Shown piece by piece: positions 22,028-32,637 of a DNA stretch of 64,000 bases. Position 1 is the first letter of the stretch; every line of letters begins with the position of its first letter. The notes under the pieces are model-generated. The model was given only the letters and a program-made list of their open reading frames with translations, did not search any database and was not told the origin of the DNA. Made by a program: the position numbers and the translations under genes. This stretch comes from Nemertoderma westbladi (lineage: Eukaryota; Xenacoelomorpha; Nemertodermatida; Nemertodermatidae): the NCBI GenBank assembly GCA_032718475.1, contig JAUCBJ010008684.1, forward strand, positions 1-64,000. The letters are read 5' to 3'.

Positions 22028-22333
22028 ATGACGGAGTTGATAGAAGATGGTCTTGGTATCGGGGAGCGATATACTCTATTTTTGCAAGCGTTTGTTGATA
22101 GCTTAATACGCGGCGACGTTAGTCCAACTGCTGCGGAGGACGATGGTCGTTATATCGAACCGCCAATGTCCCAAGAGCAGCCCGCGCGCGAGTTGGACTA
22201 TAGAAAATTCGCTGCTCGATATACGCAGCGTAATGGTACGTATATGGTCTTCTTAACTACTGGTCATCCTATCGATTTACACAATACGGACTATGTCGAC
22301 TATATATCCTGCCCAGCGGAGTCGGAACCATAA
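22028..22333 (+). CDS. Small hypothetical protein in the BEL-like element
   Basis: 101 codons from ATG at 22028 (the frame is open upstream to ~21857 without a clear earlier ATG). Acidic start (MTELIEDGLGIGER), then a Pro/Glu-rich centre and a YRKFAARYTQRNGTY stretch. No signal peptide, membrane span or known motif is visible, so an envelope role is not supported. It lies in the position where some retroelements keep an accessory gene. Could be a remnant. Confidence 0.35.
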   Translation: MTELIEDGLGIGERYTLFLQAFVDSLIRGDVSPTAAEDDGRYIEPPMSQEQPARELDYRKFAARYTQRNGTYMVFLTTGHPIDLHNTDYVDYISCPAESEP

Positions 22334-23103
22334 ACTGAAATTCGAATGCGAAAATTCTATTCGAAATCGGCTCGAAAGAAAAGACACTAAAGAAACAAAT
22401 GGACGCGGTAACTCCAAAGTATATTTGGAATTCTTGATAGAAGCATTGTAACAACAAATAAATGTCACCCGCGTTTACCCTACCAGACGTGCGTCTTTGG
22501 TATTATTACGATAAACGCCCTAGACCCAAATAATAAACGGAAAGACATAAACATCCATGTAAACCGAAACTTGTTGACGTATCACCTATGCTCACTCGGC
22601 TCGAACGATCCTGGAGTAAACCTACGATCAGAGTCCCGGAATACTCGGTCAAACCTCCTCATTCCTTAGTTGGACCTCAGACCTGCGATCCTGGTGGTGT
22701 CGCGGATCCTCGCGGACTGTATTCACTGTTCAAAGATCTAGTGCTACCCTAACAATTAATCGGTAACACTCCGACAGTGATTTCTAGCTAGCCGCCCATC
22801 TTACCTAGCTGGATTATGACGCAGACACCTAATATCATTATCCAACCGTATGGTCGTCCCGTTTAACGCGATACAACCCTTCATCAAAGTGAAGGAGAGC
22901 GTTGTACGAAACGAGTTAAACGCTATTCTATAAAGATCAAAAAGAAACCTGCGTTTGTTCAGATAAACGTAAGTTACAACAGTAAGTCCAATCGATAAAC
23001 AAATTGGCCTTATCTCAGTTCGATTGGGAAACCTCGAATCTCAAAGAAGATATCAAGCTTAGAAAACCCTATTCTCTGCGAGAGTTTTGGACGAACGTAT
23101 CCC
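22334..23103 (+). other. Noncoding interior of the BEL-like element
   Basis: Nothing recognisable in any frame; no repeats beyond simple ones. Confidence 0.5.
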
Positions 23104-23310
23104 ATGACAAGCGGAGGAAAATCAGCTCGAGGAGAAGCATATCGAAATGGACGAGACACCGACCGTAAACCCAAACCTTTTAATGCAATCATATTGCACC
23201 CTTCACCCAGGAGTTATGGCCCTCCTAGTAAAGTGGCTTCCCCCAAAGAGAAAATGACTCTTGCTAGCTTTAAAAAACTGCGTAAACGCCGTCCGCGCAA
23301 GAAAGACTAA
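23104..23310 (+). CDS. Small basic hypothetical protein next to the 3' LTR
   Basis: 68 codons, ATG at 23104, stop one base before the inferred LTR start. Strongly basic: SGGKSARGEAYRNGRDTDRK at the start and LRKRRPRKKD at the end, a possible nucleic-acid-binding or nuclear-localisation tail. No homolog recognised. It may be the fragment of a longer lost gene. The absence of a polypurine tract between it and the LTR is odd. Confidence 0.35.
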   Translation: MTSGGKSARGEAYRNGRDTDRKPKPFNAIILHPSPRSYGPPSKVASPKEKMTLASFKKLRKRRPRKKD

Positions 23311-23311
23311 C

Positions 23312-24583
23312 TGTTTAGAGTATCTTTATGTTTTAGAAACTGTGATTTTTATATTTTATAGACTGAAAATCCCATTTTCTGGGAGCGGTGTAAAAGCTTT
23401 TGCTGAATTGTCCGGTTATTTTTCCTTATTTTTCCCGTAAAATACTCTGTAGTTGGTTTACCAGGCATAAAAGGGCCGTGTCCTTGCTGTACTGGTGTTT
23501 TAGCGGACATAAAAGCTATTTCTTCTGTATTTGTACTTTAGAGGACATAATCCGTAATTCCGTGACGTAAAAGCTCGATACTCTTGAAAACAGTGTCGCT
23601 ACCATGACGACGGCTAGCAGCTGATATTGCCACGTCGACGTTTCTTTGTTTCTCTGTTCTCTCGTTGTTCAGGTTGACCAATCAGAGCGTTTGTTATCTC
23701 TGTGTTGGAGGTATATACAGAAACTCAGTAGTTCAGTGTTATGTTTTTGCCCAGAGCCTAAGAACCGGCTTTGGCACCTCCGTGTTTCAGTTTTTAGTCT
23801 TACACTAGTAGGTTTAATTACAAGGACATATATCCTTTAACTGCTAACTGATCATACATACTGACTGCTGAAACATTGCAAACTCATAACAATCAGTGTT
23901 TTCATTGTTGTTTTATACTGCTATTTACCGTCAGTTCTTCATAATATGGTTGATGAATTATTATATTTGGAATAACGATAAATAACCCCGAAACCCAATA
24001 TTCTTGATATACCGAAGGTAAGAGAGAAGGGTTACAGATAAACGATTGTGACTTATGTTAAAGTGGTTTGAAGTGAATCTAATGTTATTTGATAGACCCT
24101 ACATGAGTCAGTCTGTGTTCCTTTTATATGTGACTAAAATCAGTGAAGATTGGCAGATTAGTGTGCAGTATTGTGCAGCATTGTGTATGAGTGAGTCTGT
24201 TAAAGAAGCAATTCCTAAAGAATGCGCCATATATGTGAATTATAATTAAGCCATATCGTTGTGAGTAGTTTAAGTCATAACTCTGTTTATATAGATAAAG
24301 CGCCACGTCCTAAAGGAACTGTTAATATTACCGAAGGTGAATAATATTGTCAGAGATTATATAATACTGTCAGTCGAATAATACATTAGGCTTACATAGC
24401 AATAAAAATTAAACCGTCGAACCCAATCTCCCGGGAATATCCAGCGGGTGAATGGTCGCGCACGGATTGGTTTCGACTAGTGTAGTGAATCAAATACTTG
24501 TCATAGACTAAAAAGCAGATTTATTATCTAGAAGACATTCTAATTTGGCGGGTTAAACTGCCAAAGGTCTGAAAGCGCGAACA
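23312..24583 (+). repeat. 3' LTR of the BEL-like element
   Basis: 1272 bp, from TGTTTAGAG to GCGCGAACA. Related along its whole length to the solo copy at 44116-45389, which fixes its ends approximately. Contains a CCAAT box (GACCAATCAGAGCG, ~23692) conserved in the solo copy (GCCAATCAGAGCG), a CATAAAAGGG box at ~23468 and repeated TTTAGCGGACATAA motifs, so a promoter in the first half is likely. Confidence 0.78.
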
Positions 24584-25504
24584 CATAAGTTTATCTATAT
24601 ACGGTTTATCTTCAATTTAATTTGTTTTTATTTACAACCCTAATTGTTCTGTTCTACTGTATTATAATTTATGTTTTATAATAACAAGCTATATCCGGTT
24701 AATCCGTATTAATTTTCTTTGTACTGAGGTTATCGAGGGCGCTCTTTCCAATGGTCCTATTCTCAAAACTATCTAAACTACTATATAATTAATTACTTAA
24801 GACTGCGAGGTATGCGTAATTAACACATCTCATTTACCAGTTTTCCTTAAAAACTATGAAGTTAAATTGCTTAAGAGTTCTAAGGGGCAAGCCATGAGGC
24901 AAGATGTTTGAGGCTTATTTAGATATATTATTACTTAATTTTGACCCCCCAATCGGCATCTACTACGGCATAGGCCATATCTTTTGCGGAGCCATACAGT
25001 AGTATGAAGTTCCCCTGTCTACCGCTAGAGGGCGTATTATTTAAAATTAACATCTTCTCTAGCTTTGTTATTTACAATCCGCAAAACTATGAAGTTATAT
25101 TGCTTAAGAGTTCTAAGGGGCGAGCCATGAGGCAAGATGTTTGAGGCTTATTTAGATATATTATTACTTAATTTGACCCCCCAATCGGCATCTACTACGG
25201 CATAGGCTATATCTTTTGTAGAGTCACAGAGTAGTATGAAGTTCCCCAGTCTGCCGCTAGAGGGCGAAATGTCTCAAAGTGAAAACCATACGGTAGCCAT
25301 GAATTGGTTACTAGGCAATAATACTGCATTTTGCAACGTTAGGCCTATTGCTAACTCAACAAAATCTGCCCTGGTTCATGCGGGGATCTAACCCATGACA
25401 TACGGGAGATGTGAATTCAACGCAACCACTACACCAAGGTGGAACAGTAACCTTCGAATTTGTTCGTTGACGTTCGAATTTGTAAGACTCTCCTTTAAGA
25501 CCGG
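24584..25504. repeat. Dispersed repeat unit A, right copies (partial tandem)
   Basis: Starts exactly at the LTR end with CATAAGTTTATC and follows unit A (11803-12504). Its middle portion (AAACTATGAAGTTA..., CGGCATCTACTACGGCATAG) appears at ~24850 and again at ~25085, so one and a half units are present. It ends at the palindromic satellite, as on the left. Confidence 0.85.
25370..25447 (-). repeat. tRNA-derived SINE head, second copy
   Basis: Same minus-strand A box as at 12369-12447, but the B box is changed (GGGTTAGATCC instead of GGGTTCGATCC), so polymerase III activity is less likely here. Confidence 0.6.
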
Positions 25505-26893
25505 ACACAGACTATGCCTCACTGAGGCACTGAGGCATAGACTATGCCTCACTGAGGCATAGACTATGACTCACTGAGGCTCTGAGGCATAGACTATGAC
25601 TCACTGAGGCATAGACTATGCCTCACACTGAGGCATAGACTATGCCTCACTGAGGCATAGACTATGACTCACTGAGGCTCTGAGGCATAGACTATGACTC
25701 ACTGAGGCATAGACTATGCCTCACTGAGGCATAGACTATGCCCCACTGAGGCACTGAGGCACAGACTATGCCTCGCTGAGGCATAGACTATGACTCACTG
25801 AGGCACTGATGCATAGACTATGACTCACTGAGGCACTGAGGCATAGACTATGCCTCACTGAGGCACTGAGGCATAGACTATGCCTCACTGAGGCATAGAC
25901 TATGCCTCACTGAGGCATAGACTATGCCTCACTGAGGGATAGACTATGCCTCACTGAGGCATAGACCATGCCTTACTGAGGCACTGAGGCATAGACTATG
26001 ACTCACTGTGAGGCATAGACGATGACTCACTGAGGCATAGACTATGCCTCACTGCGGCACTGAGGCATAGACTATGCCTCACTGAGGCATAGACTATGCC
26101 TCACTGAGGCATAGACTATGCCTCACTGAGGCACTGAGGCATAGACTATGACTCACTGAGGGATAGACTATGCCTCACTGAGGCATATACTATGCCTTAC
26201 TGAGGCACTGAGGCATAGACTATGCCTCACTGAGGAACTGAGGCATAGACTATGACTCACTGAGGGATAGACTATACCTCACTGAGGCATAGACCATGCC
26301 TTACTGAGGCACTGAGGCATAGACTATGCCTCACTGAGGCACTGAGGCATAGACTATGACTCACTGTGAGGCATAGACTATGACTCACTGTGAGGCATAG
26401 ACTATGCCTCACTGCGGCACTGAGGCATAGACTATGCCTCACTGCGGCACTGAGGCACTGAGGCATAGACTATGCCTCACTGAGGCATAGACTATGACTC
26501 ACTGTGAGGCATAGACTATGACTCACTGTGAGGCATAGACTATGCCTCACTGCGGCACTGAGGCATAGACTATGCCTCACTGCGGCACTGAGGCACTGAG
26601 GCATAGACTATGCCTCACTGAGGCATAGACTATGCCTCACTGAGGCATAGACTATGCCTCACTGAGGCACTGAGGCATAGACTATGACTCACTGAGGGAT
26701 AGACTATGCCTCACTGAGGCATAGACTATGCCTTACTGAGGCACTGAGGCATAGACTATGCCTCACTGAGGCATAGACTATGCCTCACTGAGGCACTGAG
26801 GCATAGACTATGACTCACTGAGGCATAGACTATGCTTCACTGAGGCACTGAGGCATAGACTATGCCTCAGTGAGGCATAGTCTATGCCTCACT
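25505..26893. repeat. Palindromic satellite, ~1.4 kb
   Basis: About sixty copies of a perfect hairpin-forming unit: arm TGAGGCATAG, one A, arm CTATGCCTCA, separated by zero or one CTGAGGCA spacer. Variants include ACTATGACTCA and AGGGATAGAC. Higher-order blocks recur (for example ~26340-26460 and ~26465-26590). No coding capacity is inferred; open frames reading SLCLSASVRH on the minus strand are repeat artefacts. Confidence 0.95.
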
Positions 26894-27170
26894 TCAATAT
26901 ACGAGCACAAAAAATTTACAAGCACAGGTTCAAATCCAACTAAAGCTCTATATATTTTGCATTGAAGTGGAATAATTTAGATGCTGGGGGGGAATCTGGT
27001 TTGCGAGGGATATTTTAATGGTGAGTATAACTATCCTTGAGAGTTAGTGTGATGTTATCTCACTATGGATGGGCTTTACCACTGTACTCGCATCTACTCT
27101 CTCATTGGCTGTCTAATTTTCCTCGCTCGAGTCCTGATTGGCTGCCTAACTCACCCTCGCACTCTGATTG
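26894..27170. other. Short spacer without gene
   Basis: Unique sequence between the satellite and the LTR start. It has several ATTGG (inverse CCAAT) motifs at ~27100-27145. No gene seen. Confidence 0.5.
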
Positions 27171-27975
27171 TGTGACGGGATCCGAGAATCCCGACCGGTG
27201 TGGTTTATGTACGCGTCCCCGCCGTGCGAATGAAAAGATAATAGTTTGTTGTTCTAACGTTATCAATGTGGAAATATATATGTGTAATATAGGGTGATAG
27301 TAGATAGCAAGCACAATTGACCGGTAAAATATAGGTTATAGTTGGTGACGGCAGTGACGGTTATAAAATATCACCGTACTGCCCTGACTGAATGACTGAG
27401 TAAACTAAACTGTAAACTGAACACCAACCGGTAATAATCACACCACGTTGGCCTTATTACTCAGCTGATGCCTTTCCTGTCCCCCCATTGGTTGATAACC
27501 TAATTCTCGCCCTTTCTACTGCGGGAGTGTTTCCCCCCCCGCTGCTGTTACTTTCCTTCTCCCCGGAGGTGTAACCTCTGACCCCCATTGTGTACGGCCC
27601 TTTGGGGTTTGTCCTCCCTGTTTATTGGGGGGGATACGAGGTTGATTGGCAATCAACCGCGTACTCCCCAATATTGCTTAAATGCGCTCTTTCCCACTTT
27701 ATGCGGGTTGGTGAGGCGGAATTGAATATGCTCACACTCCCCCCCATGCTATCTTCCCGGTGAGAAGATAGCATCAACCTCAAAGTGCGCTTCAATTCCG
27801 CTGGAACTCGATCTACTATCGGGTGTGGGGTGGAGTTATTTTCTTGGAGTCGGCTTTCCAGGCCGCTCCCTGTGGGTATGATAACGCTACCCAGTCTTGG
27901 TGCAAATTCCTATCTTGCACCAAGACATCTGACGTCTCGTGTCGAGCCGATTGTGGACTCTCACACAATTTTAAA
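27171..27975 (-). repeat. LTR-like end of copy 1
   Basis: Similar to 54210-54967 over its length, including ATGCTATCTTC..GGTGAGAAG, the phrase TCGGGTGTGGGGTGGA and GGCTTTCCAGGCCGCTCCCT. Two internal inverted repeats are conserved: GCTATCTTC/GAAGATAGC and CTTGGTGCAA/TTGCACCAAG. Orientation is taken from the minus-strand Gag frame; with this orientation it is the 3' LTR. Confidence 0.7.
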
Positions 27976-28680
27976 TTTTCTCCACTCTAACTCTAATCTC
28001 TCACTCTAACTCTGCTCTTATTCTCTCCCCACTCTTACTCTCTCCCCACACCTGAATCGCACTCTAACTTCTCTCTCGCCAGCAGCTCCTCTCACTATCT
28101 CTGTGCTCCTGTACTGTGCTATCGTACTATCTAACTCTCTAACTTACTAACTACCTACTATCTAACTCTCTTACTACTTATTACTTTCTAGCTTCTCTAA
28201 CTCTAGCTAACTCCTAACTCTACTAGAACTCTCCAACTCTCTACTAACTCTAACTCTACTAGAACTCTCCAACTCTCTACTAACTCTAACTCTACCACCT
28301 CTAACTCTTCTAAGTCTAACTAGAACTCTCTAACTCTCTACTAACTCTAACTCAAATAACTCTAATTCTGCTACTACCTCTAACTCTACTAACTCTCTAC
28401 TTCCTCTAACTCTACTAACTCTCCACCTCCACTACTACCTCTATCTATGAGGCGCTTGCGGTGCCCACAACCACTCTCTGCTACTACCTCTACGTGGCGC
28501 TTGCGGTGCCCACAACCCCTTTACTACTACTTCCATCTACGTGGCGCTTGCGGTGCCCACAACCCCTCTACTCCCATGGTATGTCTATATACCAGACTTC
28601 CTATACCCCGCCAACTTCTAACTCTACTAACTACTTACTAACTTTCTATTATCTTCTAACTACTACTTACTATCTTCTAC
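27976..28680. repeat. CT-rich (CTAACT)n tract with GGCGCTTGCGG repeats
   Basis: Long runs of ACTCTCTAACTCTACT type. Three copies of TGGCGCTTGCGGTGCCCACA (or CGCTTGCGGTGCCCACA) occur at ~28451, 28496 and 28542. The tract is cut at 28680 by the LINE and resumes at 32342. Confidence 0.85.
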
Positions 28681-29061
28681 ATGGTCAGGTCAGGTATTCT
28701 AGGTCATTGATCAAGAAAACTTGCCACCTCCATGCAGCATAAAGGAGGTGCCACCTGTAGCTGCATAGACCCCTTTTACTAGGGCAAATCTGGTCCTGTA
28801 ACTAGTGCCCCCTTCGTTCTGGGATAAGGACGCCCTTGGTCCTGGATTAAGGACCCATATACTTGGCTGCAGGGGTATATGGCCTGCCCAGGCAGATGGT
28901 GATCTACCAATGGTTCTCATGTCCACTCTGAGAGCACTTCACTGCGACCTGCACCTGGCAGCAAGGGTACAGGGCATAACCCAGCAGATGAGCTGCAACA
29001 GCCAATGGTGGGTCATGTGCGCCAGAGTAGATATGGGTGATGGGCCTCATATCTGACTCCA

Positions 29062-30104
29062 TTGCGACACCCACCCTGTGGAATGGCAAACCAGGGTGTG
29101 GTATTTGCCCCGAGAGCTGACTCGGCAAAAAAGCACCCCCCAACCCCCACTATGAATTACATTAGCAATGCGGAGGTCCGGCCACTAGAGGCCAGTGGAA
29201 TTACCGGACACAATCGGCCTCAAAGGCATCAGTTAACTCCTTACCGGCTGCCTGTCTCACCCCCTACTGGAGAGAGAGCAGCCAACAATTCTTTGAGTCC
29301 CTTTCCTGATGACCTTTCTGGCCCAAACCCTGGGTCACCAGGAAGGCCAGATTGTGATGGGGAGAGGGATTCTGGAGTTGGAGGCTACTCTCATGTTCCA
29401 CCCCGACCAACAAAGCCATTGGTGAATCTGAGGCAAGTCACAAGACTAGCCTCAGTAAACACCCTAACACTCGGGTTCCCAATGCGACAAGGTGAGCTGA
29501 CTGCCTTGGCAGATAAGCTTTCTCTTAGCGCAGTGGGTGTTCAAGAGCACCGAATGCAGACTGGACAGACTGATTAGGTTCTGATTAAGGACATGGGGGG
29601 CGGTTGGCGACTCGCCCTCGCGTCAGCAGATGATAGTGGCAATGGTGGAATTGGTCTATTGATGAATCCAACTGCACATGCAGCATTGGACAAAATAGAC
29701 CAAATCACTAACCGCATCATCCGTTGCCACTTCTCATGTTTTGGAAGACTGGCTAAGAAGTTTCCTAAGGTGGTTCTGATTGTGTGCTACTCTCTAACTA
29801 GTGTTGCCCCTGTAGAGGAGGTGGAAAATTTCTACCACAATCTACAAGCAGCTACTGATGGAGTGGATCAGCATGCATTCTTAACATTCCTGGGAGACTT
29901 TAATGCAAGTCTGCATCAATCACCTACATCGCCCTGGGTCTATAGCAATAGTGTTAACCAAAATTCTGTCCATCTTCAGGATTTTATCTCTGGAAATGGA
30001 TTGTCCAGATAGACCATATTCTGTTTCGTAGGAAATACAGGAGCTCTATACAAGACTGTAATGCATTTACACTTCGACCCTTCTCCAGTGATCACCGCCT
30101 TATT
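29062..30104 (+). pseudogene. LINE apurinic-type endonuclease domain (broken)
   Basis: Continuous frame except a TAG at 29575-29577 and a frame change at ~30010. Contains LASVNTLTLGFPMRQGELT and VGVQEHRM (first catalytic Asn and Glu region), ENFYHNLQAATDGVDQHAF, FLGDFNASL (catalytic Asp-x-Asn), and after the frame change SSDHRLIVAKV, the SDH motif that ends such domains. It would nick target DNA for target-primed reverse transcription. All core motifs are present, so decay is recent. Confidence 0.85.
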
Positions 30105-32305
30105 GTGGCCAAGGTAAGACTTAGTCTGCGTGCTAGCAGAACAACGAAATCTGCGTTGCCGCGGCATGACTGGTCCTCTCTGTTGCAACAGCCAAGTGTG
30201 AGATCCAGCTTCACACTACAGCTGAGCAACAGGTATGAGGCTCTTGCCTCTGAGGCGGCAGATCACTGTGAGGGCTATACTGCCTTTACAGAAGCAGTTA
30301 AGTTAGCAGCTGCAGAAACAGTTCCTGTATACCCTCGAAACAGGAAAAGGGCCCCCTGGACTGACAACAAAATTCAAAAGTGCCGAAATGACCTTCATAA
30401 GGCGCAGAAAGAGTCCCGACTCAAACAGACTACAGCGGCCAAGAATGCAGTTAAGGCTGCATCTAGGTCCCTGAACAGGCAGTACTCTGTTAATCTACAG
30501 GAGCTAATAAACCAACAGGTTGATGCCATCAATGATGCTGACGACAGCAGGCAATCATCCCAGGCATGGAAATCGATCAATCTGCTTACTGGGCGGAAAA
30601 GCCAACCAACCACCAAGGTTAAGGCTGAATCACCAGCCGATCGCCTCAATGGTTGGAAAGCCCACTTTGAAAAGCTCCTCAATAATGACAGGGTATTGCC
30701 TGATAACTTTATAGAAGTAAAGGTGTCTGAGTCTGTACTCCCAGATATTCCCATTGGCGATATCTCCTTTGCAGAAGTGAAGGCTGCTGCAAAGAGCATT
30801 AAGACCAATCGTGCCAGTGGAGTAGATGGTGTTCCCCCTGAGGTCTTTAAAATACCTGAGTGTTTAAAGCTCATCTATCCATCATAGTAGACATGTACCG
30901 TACAACAAGAGTCCCACAAGAAATGAAAACAAATAAGTTGGTGCCAGTTCCCAAGAAGGGCAACCTAACACTCTATGGTTCTTTTCGGGGAATCTCATTG
31001 ATCTCGATTGCTGCAAAGCTATACAATAGGATTCTATTGAATCGCATCAGGGATCCCATTGAGAGACTGCTCCGTGGAAATCAGAATGGGTTCCGTAAAG
31101 GTCGTGGGACCATGGAGCCCATTTTGGCACTTAGAAGGATAATTGAAGAATTATCAAAAAAGAAAGACAGGCATCTGGCTGTTATCTTTGTTGACTTCTT
31201 CAAGGCCTTTGATTCAGTCTCTCGCTCACGTATGTTCAGCATACTTTCATTATATGGGATTCCTGATGAAATTATTGCAGCAATCAGATCAGTATACGAT
31301 GGTTCGACAACATTTGTGTCTACTGTTGACGGTGACACAGAACCATTTGAAGTGTTATGGGGCGTCCTCCAAGGAGACACACTTGCACCATTCTTGTTCA
31401 TTATTGTGGTTGACTATGTTCTACGCATGTCCTTAGATCATCATGATGATGATGGGGTGATGATAACTCCACCTACTGGCTCCAGAAGTCGAGGAAATCC
31501 TGCCAAGTACCTAACTGATCTAGACTTTGCTGATGACTTAGGAGTACTCTCAGAATCATTAGAGGGAGCCCAACGGCTCCTCGGCTCATTAGAACATGCT
31601 GCTTCTAGTGTTGGTCTTTTTATTAACTCCAGAAAGACCAAAATTCTGACACTTAACGTTGAAAGTCCTCAGCAAGTCTCTGATCGGATGAGCATAAGCT
31701 CAAAGGATGGTATGCTTGAGCATGTGGACGACTTCTGTTACCTGGGATCATGGATCCGGAAGTCAGGTGAGGACCTTCGAATACGTAAGGGAAAGGCATG
31801 GGCAGCCTTGAATAGGCTTTCCAGGATTTGGAAGTCACCGAGAATTAATCGGAAACTTAAGGTCCGATTATTTAGAGCAGCAGTAGTTCCAGTACTCCTC
31901 TACGGGAGTCCATGCTGGGCTCTAACTGCTGAGGACACCAAATCTCTGGATGGCACATTCACAAGAATGCTACGCCGGGTTCATTGTGTCAAGTACAATG
32001 CACACATCTCCAACCAGACACTATATAACATTGGAGGTGTCTCATTGGTTCCCCCAAGCTTGACACTAGAACAAAATCGCCTCCGCTTTGCAGGACATTG
32101 CTTTCGCCGTGAGGACCAGCCAGTGCATAATCTTGTACTTTGGCAGCCTCATGGAGTGAATAAGCATGGTGGACAGCCCATGACTTTCTTGAGACGCATC
32201 TTAAAGGACACTGGCCTTAAAGATGCGGATGATCTAGCAAATTTCATGGGTGATAGGGAGTTGTGGCGGTGCAATTTTGTTGACAAGCCGGCACAGCATT
32301 CTTAA
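30105..32305 (+). pseudogene. LINE reverse transcriptase (frameshifted)
   Basis: First part (30105-30887) ends with SIKTNRASGVDGVPPEVFK, the palm entry. A frame change near 30870 leads to 30860-32305, 481 codons, with VPVPKKGNLT, FRGISLISIAAKLYNRIL, NGFRKGRGTMEPIL, FVDFFKAFDSV, GVLQGDTLAPFLF and the catalytic box DLDFADDLGVL. The C-terminal part has LEHVDDFCYLGSWI and LRFAGHCFRRED. The second frame alone carries most of the polymerase. No RNase H follows. Confidence 0.9.
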
Positions 32306-32341
32306 AAATGCAGCTGCAATGCAGCATGCCGATCCTAGTAG

Positions 32342-32637
32342 TATCTTCTACTACTTCTTGCTACTACTTACTATCTCTTCTAACTATTACTTTCTACCTT
32401 CTACTTATTTATTATTTAATTATTTTATTATTTATTTTAATTAAATAATTATTTGTGTGTGGAAAGGGCGTCTCTCCCTCATTCCCACCCCCCTCAGTCC
32501 AAAACATTGGACGACTAAACTCTAAGGTGTCCCTTCTTCCAGTAGGCACTCTCCCACGGCACTCTCCCACGGCCCTCCTATACGTCCTCCTACTCTTCGC
32601 CACACTTTCTTGCCAATTCCAACTGACCAGGAATTGG
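32342..32637. other. CT/AT-rich continuation of Gag-protease element
   Basis: After the target duplication the CT-rich tract resumes, then an AT-rich stretch, then a block shared with 59030-59130 (GTGTGGAAAGGGCGTCTC, CCCACCCCCCTCAGTCCAAA). Confidence 0.7.

Larger units (their letters stand above)
12613..24583 (+). mobile_element. BEL/Pao-like LTR retroelement lacking reverse transcriptase
   Basis: Two nearly identical direct repeats, 12613-13219 and 23977-24583 (the latter the end of a 1.27-kb repeat), flank a ~10-kb interior with one 1662-codon Gag-protease frame. I read them as LTRs: the left one has lost its first ~665 bp, and both end in GCGCGAACA. Protein motifs place it in BEL/Pao. Reverse transcriptase, most of RNase H and the integrase core are absent, so it could move only with help from a full element. 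LTR divergence is small, so insertion is recent. No convincing tRNA primer site or polypurine tract was found, which weakens the exact boundaries. Confidence 0.78.
28681..32341 (+). mobile_element. Endonuclease/reverse transcriptase LINE with 10-bp target duplication
   Basis: The 10-mer TATCTTCTAC stands immediately before (28671-28680) and after (32342-32351) the element. Inside are an apurinic-type endonuclease and a reverse transcriptase on the + strand. There is no poly(A); the 3' end reads GCAGCATGCCGATCCTAGTA. A 5' region of ~380 bp has no clear gene. Sequence style (FADD box, C-terminal YLGSWIRKSGED and LRFAGHCFRR) resembles RTE-type or related LINEs; the clade is not certain. Stops and frame changes make it inactive. 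Confidence 0.88.
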
